Of a stretch of DNA of 64,000 bases, positions 12,401-23,170 are shown piece by piece; positions within the stretch are counted from its first letter, which is position 1, and each line of letters starts with the position of its first letter. The translations under genes were made by a program, and so were the position numbers. Location: contig OZ020249.1 in assembly GCA_963971285.1 (NCBI GenBank), positions 9,052,001-9,116,000 on the forward strand, given 5' to 3'. The notes beneath the pieces were generated by a model. The model ran no database searches, was not told where the DNA came from, and worked only from the letters and a program-made list of their open reading frames with translations. The stretch comes from Astropecten irregularis (lineage: Eukaryota; Echinodermata; Asteroidea; Paxillosida; Astropectinidae).

Positions 12401-12705
12401 TAATTTCATTTCTGTTTTCCAGTTACGCCAAGAATGCCAAGCGCCTGTCGGGAATTATGAAGCACAATGTCGTACCACCAGTTAAAACTGCAGCCCATTG
12501 GATAGAACATGCCATGCTACACGGGGGTACCTACCTCCGAACCAGTGCGGGCAAGCTGAGTGTCATACAATATTATCTGATAGATGTTAGATTGGCTAGT
12601 GTGTGTATGATGGTCTTTTTGGCATTGATTACGACATGGATCTACTGGCTCCTGTGCTGTAAGATGGCTTATTCTGCCCCAAATAAGAAAGATAAAGAAT
12701 CGTAG
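8551..12705 (+). CDS. UDP-glycosyltransferase (UGT family), four coding exons, frame-disrupted
   Basis: Family role: transfers a sugar from a UDP-sugar to small lipophilic acceptors in the endoplasmic reticulum. Exons are 8551-9490, 10617-10839, 12076-12300 and 12423-12705, all with GT/AG borders. The start is the Met-Met pair before a hydrophobic signal peptide (VAKSILTGFVLFLIFG). Family marks: His in DQSHYIF at the N-terminal acceptor site, FSWGS, SWIPQNDILG, then HPKTKLLIYHGG and GVPVIAVPL of the UGT signature. The C-terminus has a membrane span (MMVFLALITTWIYWLL) and a short lysine-rich tail ending KKDKES. Length would be about 550 residues, normal for the family. Two lesions break the frame: an imperfect 19-bp duplication near 9045-9070, and a one-base mismatch of phase at the exon 3/4 junction. 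It is either a young pseudogene or carries assembly errors. Confidence 0.9.
9793..9813. repeat. Poly-G run in UGT intron 1
   Basis: Uninterrupted run of about 21 G. Comparable homopolymers are at 17627-17649 (A), 35468-35482 (C), 41607-41623 (G), 45040-45055 (C) and 54758-54783 (T). These are slippage-prone and are places where assembly length may be wrong. Confidence 0.9.
10160..10295 (+). repeat. SINE fragment in UGT intron 1
   Basis: Contains the RNA polymerase III B-box-like GGTTCGAATCCC (10209-10220) followed by CCACGTTAGTGAAGGGCAAGC and CTAATTTGCATA. The latter words recur at 10470-10505 and 39552-39582, defining a SINE family tail. Confidence 0.65.
10335..10520 (+). repeat. tRNA-derived SINE in UGT intron 1
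   Basis: TAGTTTAGTGGTC (A-box-like) and GGTAAGAATCCC (degenerate B-box) are spaced as in a tRNA-derived head, followed by the shared tail CCACGTCGGTGAAAGGCAAG and TTTGCATA. It is not a functional tRNA: the intervening length and pairing do not fit a cloverleaf. Confidence 0.65.
10617..10839 (+). CDS. UGT coding exon 2 (start of donor domain)
   Basis: Begins ELEDFFEGSGENGVV after a TACACAAG acceptor and ends SWIPQNDIL plus one base before GTCAGT. The join to exon 1 is in phase (…NK/ELEDF…). Contains the FSWGS donor-site motif. Confidence 0.9.
10987..11320. mobile_element. Small inverted-repeat element in UGT intron 2
   Basis: Left end AAAAACAATGTTGTATTGG and right end CCAATACAACAATTTTTTT are inverted copies. 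The interior is AT-rich with poly-A runs and has no coding potential. This is a non-autonomous DNA transposon-like structure; the superfamily is unknown. Confidence 0.55.
12076..12300 (+). CDS. UGT coding exon 3 (signature exon)
   Basis: Starts after TTCTTTCTAG and completes the split Gly codon, then HPKTKLLIYHGGNN, the core of the UGT signature. The usual D-Q after the proline-rich turn is D-N here (VGDNKDC). It ends ...SNDSK plus one base before GTACAG, one base short of the phase needed by the next exon. Confidence 0.9.
12423..12705 (+). CDS. UGT coding exon 4 (C-terminal, membrane anchor)
   Basis: Acceptor TCTGTTTTCCAG. Encodes YAKNAKRLSGIMKHN, the HGGTYLRTSAGKLS stretch, a single membrane span and a lysine-rich cytosolic tail, ending with TAG at 12703-12705. 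The exon needs an incoming two-base phase but the preceding exon supplies one base. Confidence 0.88.
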
Positions 12706-13268
12706 AACACTATCTTAGACAAAAGACATCATTACAACACCATATAGGGCGGGTCAATTATTATGGTGGAGGATTGGCACATAATTATATTCAAATGTCT
12801 TAGATTTAGTTGGCTCTATCAATTTTCTTCTGCTCTTCGGAAAATCAACTCGTTTCTTGTTAAACAGTAATTAGAAAAAAATAATGACAAGGAATATATC
12901 AAATGCTTGCAGTTAATAGTAATAGGAGGGTCTGATGTTTCGATCCTAGGATCAGAAGGATCTTTGCCGAAGGCTATATGACAAGAGAATAAGTACATGC
13001 AATCAAACATATACATACAAGGATGACAGGGTCAGAACAAAACTAGGGGGCCAGTGGCCCGGGAGGATATGGTAGGTAAGTGTGGTCGGGGAATGGGACA
13101 AATTGGGGTCTGTGGTAGGCAAGATCAAAGGTAGACAATAATGAAGGGCTATCCTCCCTTTTGTTTTGATTCTCTCATCCATTTATGTGTATCTTGACTA
13201 GTATGTCCTTATTCTCTTGTCATTTAGCCTTCGAGAAGGAGCCTGCTGGATTTAAACGTCGGGGCCTC

Positions 13269-13499
13269 CTAACTCTGGTCATCCATCAAAACATCATCTT
13301 CCTTGATCCTCTTCAAGCTGGCATCCGATAACTCTTCAACTTTTGCCTCGTCGTTGTAGTGATGTTTTGATGATGACTCAATTGGGACTGCGTTGACTTG
13401 GAATGAGTCGTAGACCTTGCCATGGAGACATCTCTGCACATCATGGATTGCCTTGTCCAAAACGGTGGCATTCTTGTCTGTACGCTCCTGCTTGTTCAA
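13269..13499 (-). other. Unassigned short open frame, possible terminal exon
   Basis: A 76-codon minus-strand frame rich in charged residues, ending EELSDASLKRIKEDDVLMDDQS before the stop. Composition is protein-like, but no domain is recognised and no upstream exon could be identified. It overlaps the left end of the plus-strand BEN-like frame. It may be a 3' coding exon or chance. Confidence 0.25.
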
Positions 13500-13611
13500 T
13501 TTGGTTTGTGTGTCGGGGCTTTTCTCTTCTCCGGGGATAGTTTCGGAAAGCTGGAGACATGTATCATGCAGCTAGACTTATTTTTTCTCTCTGTGTATCA
13601 ATATTATATTA

Positions 13612-14545
13612 TAGAAAGCAGTGATGACTCTGACGACGATATGGCTCTCTCCGGCCTGAGGAAGAAACTGCGTGTTGGCAATCAACACGAGGTGCAAGAG
13701 ATGATCCTGAATGCTGAGCCTACCCCAGATCCAGTATCAGTAGTGCTTGAGATGTTGACCAAGGTCAATCACAGTCTGCAGGCAGGATTTTCAGAAGTCT
13801 ACAGGCGATTAGATTCGATAGAGCAACGGCAAGGACAGCTAGCAACCGCTGTTAAATTCATTGCTGTCAAGGTATCACCGGAGATACTTGGACCGGTACC
13901 ACCCACGCCCCAGACATCGGTCCCGGTGACACCAACGCCCCAGCCATCTGTCCTGCCATCGGTCCCGGTGACACCCACGGCCCAGCCATCGGTCCAGGTA
14001 CCACCCACAGCCCACCCATCGATCTCAGAACCAGCAACGCCAGGTACTTCAAACGTTCCAGCGCCACTGCCAACAACACGTACGCAGCTATCACTTCCCG
14101 GGACACCCGTTTCATCCAGGCAAATCCACCCGAGATTTATAGCTGGCCCTTTGCCCGGTACCTACCTTCTCGGCGGAAACCACGGCATGGTTCGTGAGGT
14201 TCGTGACTACAAGATCATGCTTAGGGAAGTACAGATACGGAAACGGCATGGATCTGACAATGAACATGCAAGATTGCTGTGTCTCAATCTTCTGAAAAGG
14301 GAGATATATTAAAGGAAGAACTTGCTACGAAAAATGTCACCGGCAACTCTAGAGACGAGTCGAATAGAAAATGCAAAATCCCTCAAATCGACAAGGCCAT
14401 CTTGCATGACATCTTTCAGCAGGCAAAGTTGCAGTTTTCTGAGTTCACTGACTGGTACACGGACCATTCTTGCAAAACAGTCGAGATCCTCAACGATGGA
14501 TGCAAGAGGGCCAGGAAAGAGGTCAAGAGCCGACCAACGCACTAA
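13612..14545 (+). CDS. BEN-domain-like protein segment with Pro-rich linker (frameshifted)
   Basis: An acceptor-like TATATTATAG at about 13603-13612 opens into ESSDDSDDDMALSGLRKKL, then a helical stretch (VSVVLEMLTKVNHSLQAGFSEVYRRLDSIEQRQ) likely to form a coiled coil. A proline/threonine-rich repeat follows (about 13890-14040, PSVPVTPTPQ-like units). The C-terminal region reads ARLLCLNLLKR, then, after a frame change near 14300, KEELATKNVTGNS and a basic tail. This helix-plus-NVTG pattern resembles the BEN domain, a DNA- and protein-binding fold of chromatin factors. Start and 5' exons are not found. The frame change means a pseudogene, an assembly error or a missed small intron. The BEN call is by eye. 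Confidence 0.5.
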
Positions 14546-14549
14546 GTTT

Positions 14550-15580
14550 ATACAATGACTACACTTTGGTATAATAAAATACACGTTATAGCTAATCATG
14601 TAAATTGTGTCTTGTCCATTTCTTTACAATTTTGAGTTTGTAATGGTTAAAATACAATTTGTTAACATACATAAAGACATATTGGCTTCTCATCAGGCAT
14701 TGCATAAATACCACCGCCTCAAAATGATTAATTTGGGTGAATATAGAAAACTTTCACAAATACCCAAAAGGGAAAGTATCTGTCACTACTCCGAGTTTCT
14801 GAAAATAAGAAGAAATAATAAATCGACGTCAGAAAAAGATGTGAGATATTGATTACGTGAGATAAATCATGAAAACAGACTGACCCGTGAGTTAATACAA
14901 AAATATCAGAAATGGGGGTTGCATATTAGGGAGCGTTTCAAAATATAACCCCTGGTAAAAATAGCGGTATCACTGGTTTCATTAGTGGTAACGTTGAGGT
15001 TGCTCTTCTGACTGAAAATCTGAGCAGCTTCAATAATCGTATATTCAGGAGGTCAAATCTGGAGCCAGGAACTCATTAACACTTGGTCGGTAGTTAAAAG
15101 AAACTCATCTTTCAATGGACTATTGGTTTTCATTGTGAGCCCACTAGATAACGGACAAAAGAAATTGACACACACTGTGGGGCTAACCCCAATTTCAATG
15201 AGTTGTTGCTTTTACTCCTGGATGCCCAGTTGGAGGATTAAGGGGATTAAGATCACTATTGGTGCTAAACAAACAACGAGTCCCAGAGTGGGGTGAAAGT
15301 TGTGCCAGAATATTTTGTTTTCTAAAATCCAAATTTCAGCTGATATAAATGTGAAAATCGTTGTTTTTTGGAAAGGTTCTTTCATCATATTTTTGAACGG
15401 TAAAATTTGGTTAAGGAATGACTGAGATCAGACATTGTTCATTGCAGAGATTTTTCACCGGCTCCGGAAATCAAGCTTGCACACTGAGGGATTATCTCAC
15501 CAGGCTACTGATCAATCTCTGTGTACGACGAATACCTATTGTGTCTCAACTGTAGGTGTCAAACTATTTAATATATTTGT
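14550..15580. other. Non-coding stretch, no gene recognised
   Basis: Short frames without domain resemblance. No tandem or inverted structure was noticed. Confidence 0.4.
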
Positions 15581-15581
15581 T

Positions 15582-16250
15582 TTCCTGTATATTTGTGAAT
15601 CCTGTGTGTTAATATACTTGTTTTCAGGGACTTGACCGACCTTTATTGTATCTCTGAGTCCCGCCCTGCAATATTTTCGTCTCCCAACTATTATTTTCCC
15701 CGGCTGAGAATATATTTGTTTTGGGGACTTCGCCGACCATAATTGTATCTCTGAGACCCGCCCTGCAATATTTTCGTCTCCCAACTATTATTTTCCCCGG
15801 CTGAGAATATATTTGTTTTCAGGGACAACGCCGACCATTATCGTATCTCTGAGACCCGCCCTGCAATATTTTCGTCTCCCAACTATTATTTTCCCCGGCT
15901 GAGAATATATTTGTTTTGGGGACTTCGCCGACCATAATTGTATCTCTGAGACCCGCCCTGCAATATTTTCGTCTCCCAACTATTATTTTCCCCGGCTGAG
16001 AATATATTTGTTTTCAGGGACTTGACCGACCATTATCGTACATGTGTATCTCTGAGTCCCGCCCTGCAATATTTTCGTCTCCCAACTATTATTTTCCCCG
16101 GCTGAGAATATATTTGTTTTCAGGGACTTGACCGACCATTATCGTATCTCTGAGACCCGCCCTGCAATATTTTCGTCTCCCAACTATCAATTTCCCGGCT
16201 GAAAATATATTTGTTTTCCTGTATATTTGTGAATCCTGTGTGTTAATCTT
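15582..16250. repeat. Tandem array of a 97-98 bp unit, six copies
   Basis: The word CCGCCCTGCAATATTTTCG recurs at 15661, 15758, 15856, 15953, 16059 and 16157, giving spacings of 97-98 bp with one of 106. Each unit also has GACCGACCATTATCGTATCT and CCCCGGCTGAGAATATATTTG. The array is bracketed by the same flank, CCTGTATATTTGTGAATCC, at 15585 and 16217. Confidence 0.92.
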
Positions 16251-16599
16251 TTTCCTCGGGATTGTAAAAAGCATGATACTAAAATTACATCCTTATGTGC
16301 TATTAACGAGAGGGTAGTATGAAGAGGATCCCCGATTTTGTTTTTGATTACCACATCGTACATAAAATTCAAGTCATATAGGTCTATACCGTGTGGTAAG
16401 GTAAAACACGCAATATGTATAACTTATAAATGTTCCTTTATCATGCCGTTTTCAATACTTTTCAACTACAGATGCGGAGTTACAACAATACATGCTGCTT
16501 CCCTATTTCAAATCAAGCATTAAATCTTGCAAAAGTGGTACAAGTCAACAGATTATTGACCCCAACATCTTTGAAGAGTGTGGTGATTATTTCCCTGTC

Positions 16600-17560
16600 C
16601 AGCCTGCCCAGAGGATTATAGCTTTCCTAATTGGTCTTTTGTTAAGGCCAGCCAGCCTGGTCTCTCCAGCCAGTTGAGTTAATCCCCTGCTTGGCGTATT
16701 TAATCCCCCTGCAACCGGTGGCATTCACGATCCCGATCCCTCCACTTAACCGAGTGGGCCTTGTCCATCCGGTCCGGGAAGGGATTGTAAATAGACCTCG
16801 CGCCTAACATAGATTACTAGCTCTACATTGATATTTACTAGAAATATTGTCAGTGGTATTACGAGACATACTTGAATTAGATTAGATAAAGTTTGATTAA
16901 GGGTAATTTGTAAGGGGAATAATGTGTTAAACTTGAAATGTTTACTGCTGTATACTGTTAATTGAATGAAAGTTGCTGGTACGTGGTGAGGGTAGTGATG
17001 GTGTAGCTGTTTAACAAGCTGTACCAAACGAATTTCCAGTCAGATTATGTATTGTGGTTTGTGGACCCTGTTAACCCTATATTTGTGAGGTGCGTTTAAT
17101 TAGAGCAGTTGCTTTTGATAATCTGTTTAAGAGCGTTGGTTTAAAAGTTTCATAAGCTGTAAGCTTTTGAATCCAAAATAAAAGAGAAAAGACTTAAGAA
17201 ATACTGTGGTCGTGTTTCCCTGTTTTCTGAAAAAGTGGGCACAGTATGGGATTGATATTGCCCATAAATCTGTATTTCATTGAAACAAACCCAAATAATA
17301 TTACCTTTGAACCTTTTGATGAAAAAACGGTGATGCTAAATCGGCGCTACATGTCCCGACTCCAGTTACTGCTTTTTCAGTTTGATTGAACGTTTTGAAA
17401 GACTACTAAGAGCCGATAAATCTTATTAATTAAATAAAGTCGGAACAGCTCTGTGTTCGTCCACGATCACTAAAATGTCTGGTTAGCTGTCCTGACATTT
17501 CATATGTGGGCACAAGTTAAATTAGCTGTTCCGACATAAAGATGTCGTTCTTTTTCTTCA
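16600..17560. repeat. Second copy of Gypsy-associated leader/LTR-like sequence
   Basis: Bases 16940-17160 match 5740-5960 closely (GTTGCTGGTAC, ATTGTGGTTTGTGGACCC, GCTGTTTAACAAGC). 17430-17560 has the TAAATAAAGTCGGAACAG and GCTGTTCCGACAT words seen at 3015 and 5970. No polymerase gene accompanies it, so it is a solo fragment or deletion derivative. Confidence 0.5.
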
Positions 17561-17957
17561 TAATTAAATCTTGTTATGCCAAAACGGTGATGCTTATTTC
17601 CAATTAAACATTTTGTACATGAAATGCAAAAAAAAAAAAAAAAAAAAAATTGTTTTTCAAGCATGGCTTTTAGGCCTCAAACCCTAATAGTAACTTTGGA
17701 AACCTGTAGGCCCCCCCCCCGCCCCCTCGTCTGGAGGGTATTGAAATCATGACTCTTTTTGCTGCTTTTTGGTTGCGTAAAATTGTCAGTTTGATTAAAC
17801 TCTTTGGAAATATGCTTAGATTGTAAAGCTTATTCAATAATTCGGATCCGCTCCGTGTTCTTCCACAAAGAATTAAATGTTTAATAATAATTATAATTAC
17901 AGATTGGGTATTAGGGAGACACGTTACCGTCTTAACCTGGACATTAGGGAGACATCG

Positions 17958-18096
17958 GCAGCCGATTTCACGAAACTTTACGCCATGGCGTAAGTCCAAC
18001 TTACGCCACAAATGTTGCGTAAGTGGCGCAACTTACGCAACATTTGTGGCGTAAGTGGACTTACGCCATGGCGTAAAGTTTCGTGAAATCGGCTGC
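17958..18096. mobile_element. Near-perfect 139-bp palindromic element
   Basis: Starts GCAGCCGATTTCACGAAACT and ends AGTTTCGTGAAATCGGCTGC. The two arms of about 68 bases are essentially complementary throughout, with ACTTACGCCA motifs inside and almost no loop. It lies inside a locally repeated 'TTAGGGAGACA' context. It has the form of a miniature foldback transposon; target duplication is not clear. Confidence 0.8.
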
Positions 18097-18105
18097 AGGA
18101 CTTAG

Positions 18106-20700
18106 GGAGACATTTCGATGTCCGCTTTATGTACTAGCTACCTTTTACTGTCCATATTTTAATAGAAGGCAGAGAATATTCTCAATATGAACATATTATG
18201 TCAATTTCAGGTTCATTGGTTTGTTTCGAAATTAGTAAGTAAAGTTTGTGCACGGCCCTATGGGAAAGTCTCCCTAAGGTCCCATCCTCGGTTAATTGTA
18301 TTGTCAATATCATAACATGAACTCATCATAACGACACAAAATCAATTCTGAGTAAAATCGGGTGAATCTTGAAGTTTATTTTGGTACAATTGTGTAAATT
18401 ACACAGGTTTCCCGAGTTAGGTCGTTACAAACATACAAAATGCATACAAGATATCCTCTTCTAGTCTAAACATGATGCAATCAACAATGTGTAAAAGAAA
18501 TTCATACTTCCATAATAATTCAAACACAAATAACAGGTTTAACATCACACATCAAGTCTTAAGTCACACAATCACAGCAATGTCAAATTGAAGGAATACC
18601 TATTCCTCCCACAGTTAAAAGTAGTATCATACTTTGGTAAGAAACCAAAACAGAAATCTTCACAGATTTAACTATTACTTACAGAGTATATAGAGGGTGC
18701 TGGTAGAAACATAACATTGAAAATGCTCTGCCTGAAATGGTGTTTTTATACAGAAATGTGTAATACAACGACCGAAAATATTTAAAAGATCAAAAATAAC
18801 GGTTATAAGATTTAACAAATAGGAGTTTTTCACTGTTTTCTCAAAAGGTCGGCACCGTACGGGACTGGGAATTTCACAGAATTATATGACTGTTACTGTA
18901 TGTTACTTGATATTTTTACTCCATGAATCTGCCGTTTTTTTGACAAAAACCCAATTACCTGATGTGATTACATGACATTACCTTTAACATGGTACGTACA
19001 AAATAAAGATGATAGACAATCATTACTCAAAAGGAATTAATTACAGTATTTACATGTACATGAGGAAAGATCATAATACAGCATCAAGAATATACATGAC
19101 TTATGGCAACAATAATGTATCAAAGTGGTACATGTTAGAAATAATACAGACAAGTTATCAGCAAGTGTGGATGATAGGAGCATAACTTGTATCATAATGA
19201 GTGTTCACTGGGTCATTGCTGGTTGTATAATATCCAGCCAACTTCACGTATGTATATGTGACTTGCTGATGTAGCCACTAAATAGTATTCGGGCTAGTTC
19301 ATTATCATTATTCTTAACCAAATTCGGCATGTTTTAAAATTTACACAGTGCTGAGTTTCATACTCGCTACACATTGTTACAGCTCTAACCTATAATACAC
19401 TATGTACAAATTGTGCAAAGACATCAAATTCCAATGACATTTCATTAAATATACACAAATCAAATCAATTAATAAAAAACAGGCAAAAAATCAACAAAAA
19501 CAAACAACACTTCCCGTCAGAAAGAGGATTTTAAACAACGGTTTAAGTCATTTCCATTAAAGAAATTAAGTGCCACATTTCATGTATAATTATATTTAAC
19601 CAAACGAGTTCTTGACAAGTATTATGCTCTGCAAGAATCTCTTGAAATTACTTTTGTAAATCTCGTGTATATCAGCTCTGAGATTAATACATCGATCAAC
19701 ATATTTACATTTAATTATGCCAAATGATTTGATGCAATCTGCCAATCAAAAACAAAACATAGATCATCTTTAATACAAAATTATTTCCAAAATTCGTTCG
19801 ACACTTTTGTACATTTTCTGAATAATATCTTTTGGCTACAAACTACAAAATCCAAGCATAAATATGAACAGTACAGAAAAGAGATGTTCAAAAGTTTCGC
19901 TTTGAAATTTGCATTAGGAACATAAAACAACATGAAATGTGAACAACAATTATAATTTGATGAAACTGTGCAAATCACACGGTTTTCCCGAGAAGGTCAT
20001 TGCAAACTTACTACGAAGGTGCGACACAAAGAATGATTGGGCACAAATTAAGTTCTAAGTGAAAAGAATGTCAGTCTGCAAATATTCGCCTGAAAATAAT
20101 AATATCGTCATATTAGTTATTTGTTCATATGTAGCTATACAAGTACTATATCTTATACGCCATACACGCCAACCATCATACAATAGAACGTGCAGTATAT
20201 ACATTCAATGAAGTTATATAACTTACTCGAATAACTGAAAGAAAATTTAAATCAGCTTGAAAAAATGTTGTACAAAAGAAAATGAAGAATGACAAAGGAA
20301 TATCAACTACGTGATTCAATGTTGTAATTTCATTTACTCAATGAACATGAAAGTGGAATATCCCTATCTTTGAGTTTTATACATGTGTGATGATCTTGTG
20401 AGAGACGTAAATGAAGAACAAATGTAGAAATTTTTTTTAGATTCCCAAGCAGTTTCAATTTTCTAAAATAGGGTTATATAGACATACGAGATAGTGATAA
20501 AGATCGTTGAGTACAAAACGATTAAAAAAGATACAGATATAAGGCTCGTGTTCACTGGTGACATTTTGACGTCTTTCAAACTTTTGAATAAATGCCAAGT
20601 ATAAAACTTCGATACTAAAAGAATAATTTGGTATATACATTTGCATTTCGAAATGCATTTTTTTTTTTTACATATTTATAAGTAAAGTGACGTCAAGTTA
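18106..20700. repeat. AT-rich non-coding DNA related to 62.5-64 kb
   Basis: No coding potential. Several phrases are shared with 62570-64000, including ACGACACAAAAT(C/A)AATTCT, GAGTAAAAT, TGGTACATACAAAATAAAG-like words and 'CACAGCAA(T/C)GTCAAA', in the same orientation. The likeness is patchy, as for old copies of one dispersed AT-rich element or duplicated 3' untranslated DNA. Confidence 0.45.
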
Positions 20701-20849
20701 TACAAGCAACAAAGTATAAACATACATTCCAGTTGTAAACATGATTTGTCTAACAATAGTTTCAGGTTGGTGGCTTCTGTAAAAACAAAAGCCCTGCACT
20801 GTTTGTCCTCCACTTGTTGATTTCTCTATTTCTTAAATTTACACTTTTG

Positions 20850-21125
20850 TGATAATGTCTGTTTCCTTCTTTTTACTGCCATGTCCCTATGAAATACATG
20901 AAAACCGGTTCGTCACGCTTGAACAAAAAACATGTGCTCATTTGTTTCTGACATGGCCACTAGATCTGCACAGGTTAGAATTTTGCCGTTATTTTCAATG
21001 CAAACAGGCTGTTGAGATATTAATGGTTACCTTTGGTAAAAATATAGACAAAGCCTGGATGGGACCATTCCACATTCACAATGATCTCTTGTCCCGTTGA
21101 GTGAGTATGGTATAATACAGACGAA
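20850..21125. repeat. Duplicated 3' flank of the NLR locus
   Basis: Shares ordered words with 23385-23590: AATACATGAAAACC, TCTGCACAGGTTAGAATTTT, then GAGATATTAATGGTTAC. In each case the segment lies just downstream (minus strand) of an NLR C-terminus, so the two NLR units were duplicated together with their 3' flanks. Confidence 0.6.
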
Positions 21126-21421
21126 AGGTTCAACGTTGTGCGTCAATGTGATTTCCCCACCCCAGCCACGGCAGCCCCCATTAGGTTCTCGTACGTACGA
21201 TTCTTGTATACTTGAATAATTTCTCGACTGATGATTTCAGGACAGACTGCCATGTATTTGTATATGTAGGTTTATTTGACGGTCTGTTTTAGTTTTACTT
21301 CATTGGATTTCATTGGAGATTACATATCTTATTAGCAACAAGCAACATCCTGTGGACAGCCTAATTCCAACTCGATACACCCGGCTTGGTTGGGCATAAT
21401 TAGACAGGATGTATGGTTTAC

Positions 21422-21682
21422 AGGGGCGGATCCGGGGGCGTGAGGGAGTGGGGCGCACGTCCCCCTTCTTCCAACCAAAATGAAAAGAAAAAAAAAGACA
21501 GAAGAAACAATAAAGAAGAAAGGAGAATAAACAATATAAAGGGAGGGAGAAAAGCTCAAAAAGCATACAAAAAGGGGGTTCAAAATTAGCCAGCTTTGAT
21601 CACCCCGAAATGCATCCGTCACTATTGAATTGGCGCATTTTATTTCCAGGCCACCACCCTTTGGAAATCCTGGATCCGATCC
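21422..21682. mobile_element. hAT-like MITE with 8-bp target duplication
   Basis: Flanked by TGGTTTAC on both sides (21414-21421 and 21683-21690). The ends, counting the shared C/T borders, are CAGGGGCGGATCC and GGATCCGATCCTG, inverted and hAT-like. The 261-bp body has purine-rich filler and no transposase. It is inserted in the 3' coding end of the NLR pseudogene. Confidence 0.8.
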
Positions 21683-21689
21683 TGGTTTA

Positions 21690-23170
21690 CCTCGCCCCAT
21701 CACGCAGGGGTATTCCAAACCTTGGTATCCAACGTCCTTGTCCCATCTGAGGTAAACCTTCATCAGCTGATGACAATCTTCAACGAGTTTGACGGTAAGC
21801 CATGCAGCCAGCCCATGGAATTCATTTTTACTCTCCAAAGTCACTATTTCACTTGGGAGCTCGATTAACAGGGACGTTTGCTTGCTCGAGTAGTTTCCAT
21901 TGATGTCTTAAACCTCTAACGATCACTCGGTCTTCTTGTTTTGCTCCGGCGAAGGATCGATAAGATTACCCCCATGTTGCCAATCCAAAAGCTTCTGGTG
22001 AAGGTTTGTCATACACCCCACGAGAAACAATTTGAAAGCTCAGAGTGAGGACAACAAACAGGACCACTGTATTATATCAGGTAAAGCCTCTGCTGATATT
22101 GTATTCGTAGGAACTGGGACAAGTCTTGCAGATTGACCAAGAATGGGAGGACATCTTTAAGAAGAAGCTTTGAGTGCTCAGAGGTCAAGCCTATTTCGCC
22201 AAGTACCAGCTGATTGAGGTCCTTTAATAGTTATGCCACTTTATGCCAATGTTAAATGTAGACTAAATCAACAATTACTTGCAGATTTAAAGCCTTTGGA
22301 AGAACGTTGCAAACAAATAAGGGTGCCTGTTCACTTTTCTGAAGACGCTGTAAGAATCGCTGCTGCCAGATGGATGCAAGACCCGTGCCCACATTACATT
22401 CATACCGGAGAACGTCAGCAAGGGCTAGAATCTTAAAAGCTTTGAATGACGAGCATGCATTTCGTAGAGACTTCAGGAAAACTTCAATAGAAGTACGTCA
22501 ACACCAGATAAATGGATACCAAGAGACCGCTAAACCCATTGCTTCACAATGAGCGAAATATCGAATCGTCGACATTGGTCGATGCAAAGAGTGTCCGATG
22601 GGAAGACAGACACATTTCTCAGTAACTTCATCAGACAGATCTTCTTGACAATGCGAGCCTGTCCTGTTCCCTCAGTGATGCCTCTGTTGAATGAACCAAG
22701 ACAAATTTCACACGAATTCACACTGCTTTGCTACATGCTCATGAACAGAATCGCAGCAAGTAGTTCAGACTGACAAATTTTTGCTGGTGAAATCCACCAA
22801 ATTCTTCTTGGAAAGTCTTATGAATGAAAGTAACTTTCTGCACTGCCCGGAGTTTACTTTGTGCCCTCTTCTCGCACATGGTGGCAATTTAGGAAGCAAT
22901 TCCTATGCCTTTTTCCTTTCTTAAACATGGACGCTCAATCATTAACTCTTGCCCAGGAAGCAGTCTTGCCCCTTTAGTGCTATACCTTACTCAGCGCCTT
23001 CATTAAAACCTTGAAGAATCTTCGAAGATCCTTTGAGCGTGTCAGGCAGTTTCAGATCTTCTGACCAGACGAAGCACGTGACCGACAACACAACTGGTAG
23101 TCGAGGCAGTTTATGAAGAACGCCATCCTACACTGAAACTTTGAAAAGCCATAAAAACCTTTTGTTTCTC
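21690..23170 (-). pseudogene. NLR pseudogene, paralogue of the adjacent NLR gene
   Basis: Minus strand. Bases 21690-22230 match the C-terminal LRR part of the intact gene (23720-24260), for instance the peptide VEDCHQLMKVYL against LKDCHQLQILNL and the DNA word GAGGTCAAGCCTAT against GAGGTCAAACCCAT. Bases 22780-23170 match the post-NACHT part (27945-28370), for example CCCGGAGTTTACTT and GACAACACAACTGGTAGTCGAGGCAG. The 171-bp LRR array and most of the NACHT are missing, and unrelated DNA fills 22235-22770. Stops and frame changes are frequent. Confidence 0.8.
22235..22770. other. Unrecognised insert in the NLR pseudogene
   Basis: This segment has no counterpart in the intact NLR. Plus-strand frames give peptides such as PLEERCKQIRVPVHF and KALNDEHAFRRDFRKTS, with several stops between them. 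They look like decayed coding sequence, but the family is not recognised. No terminal repeats were found. Confidence 0.3.
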
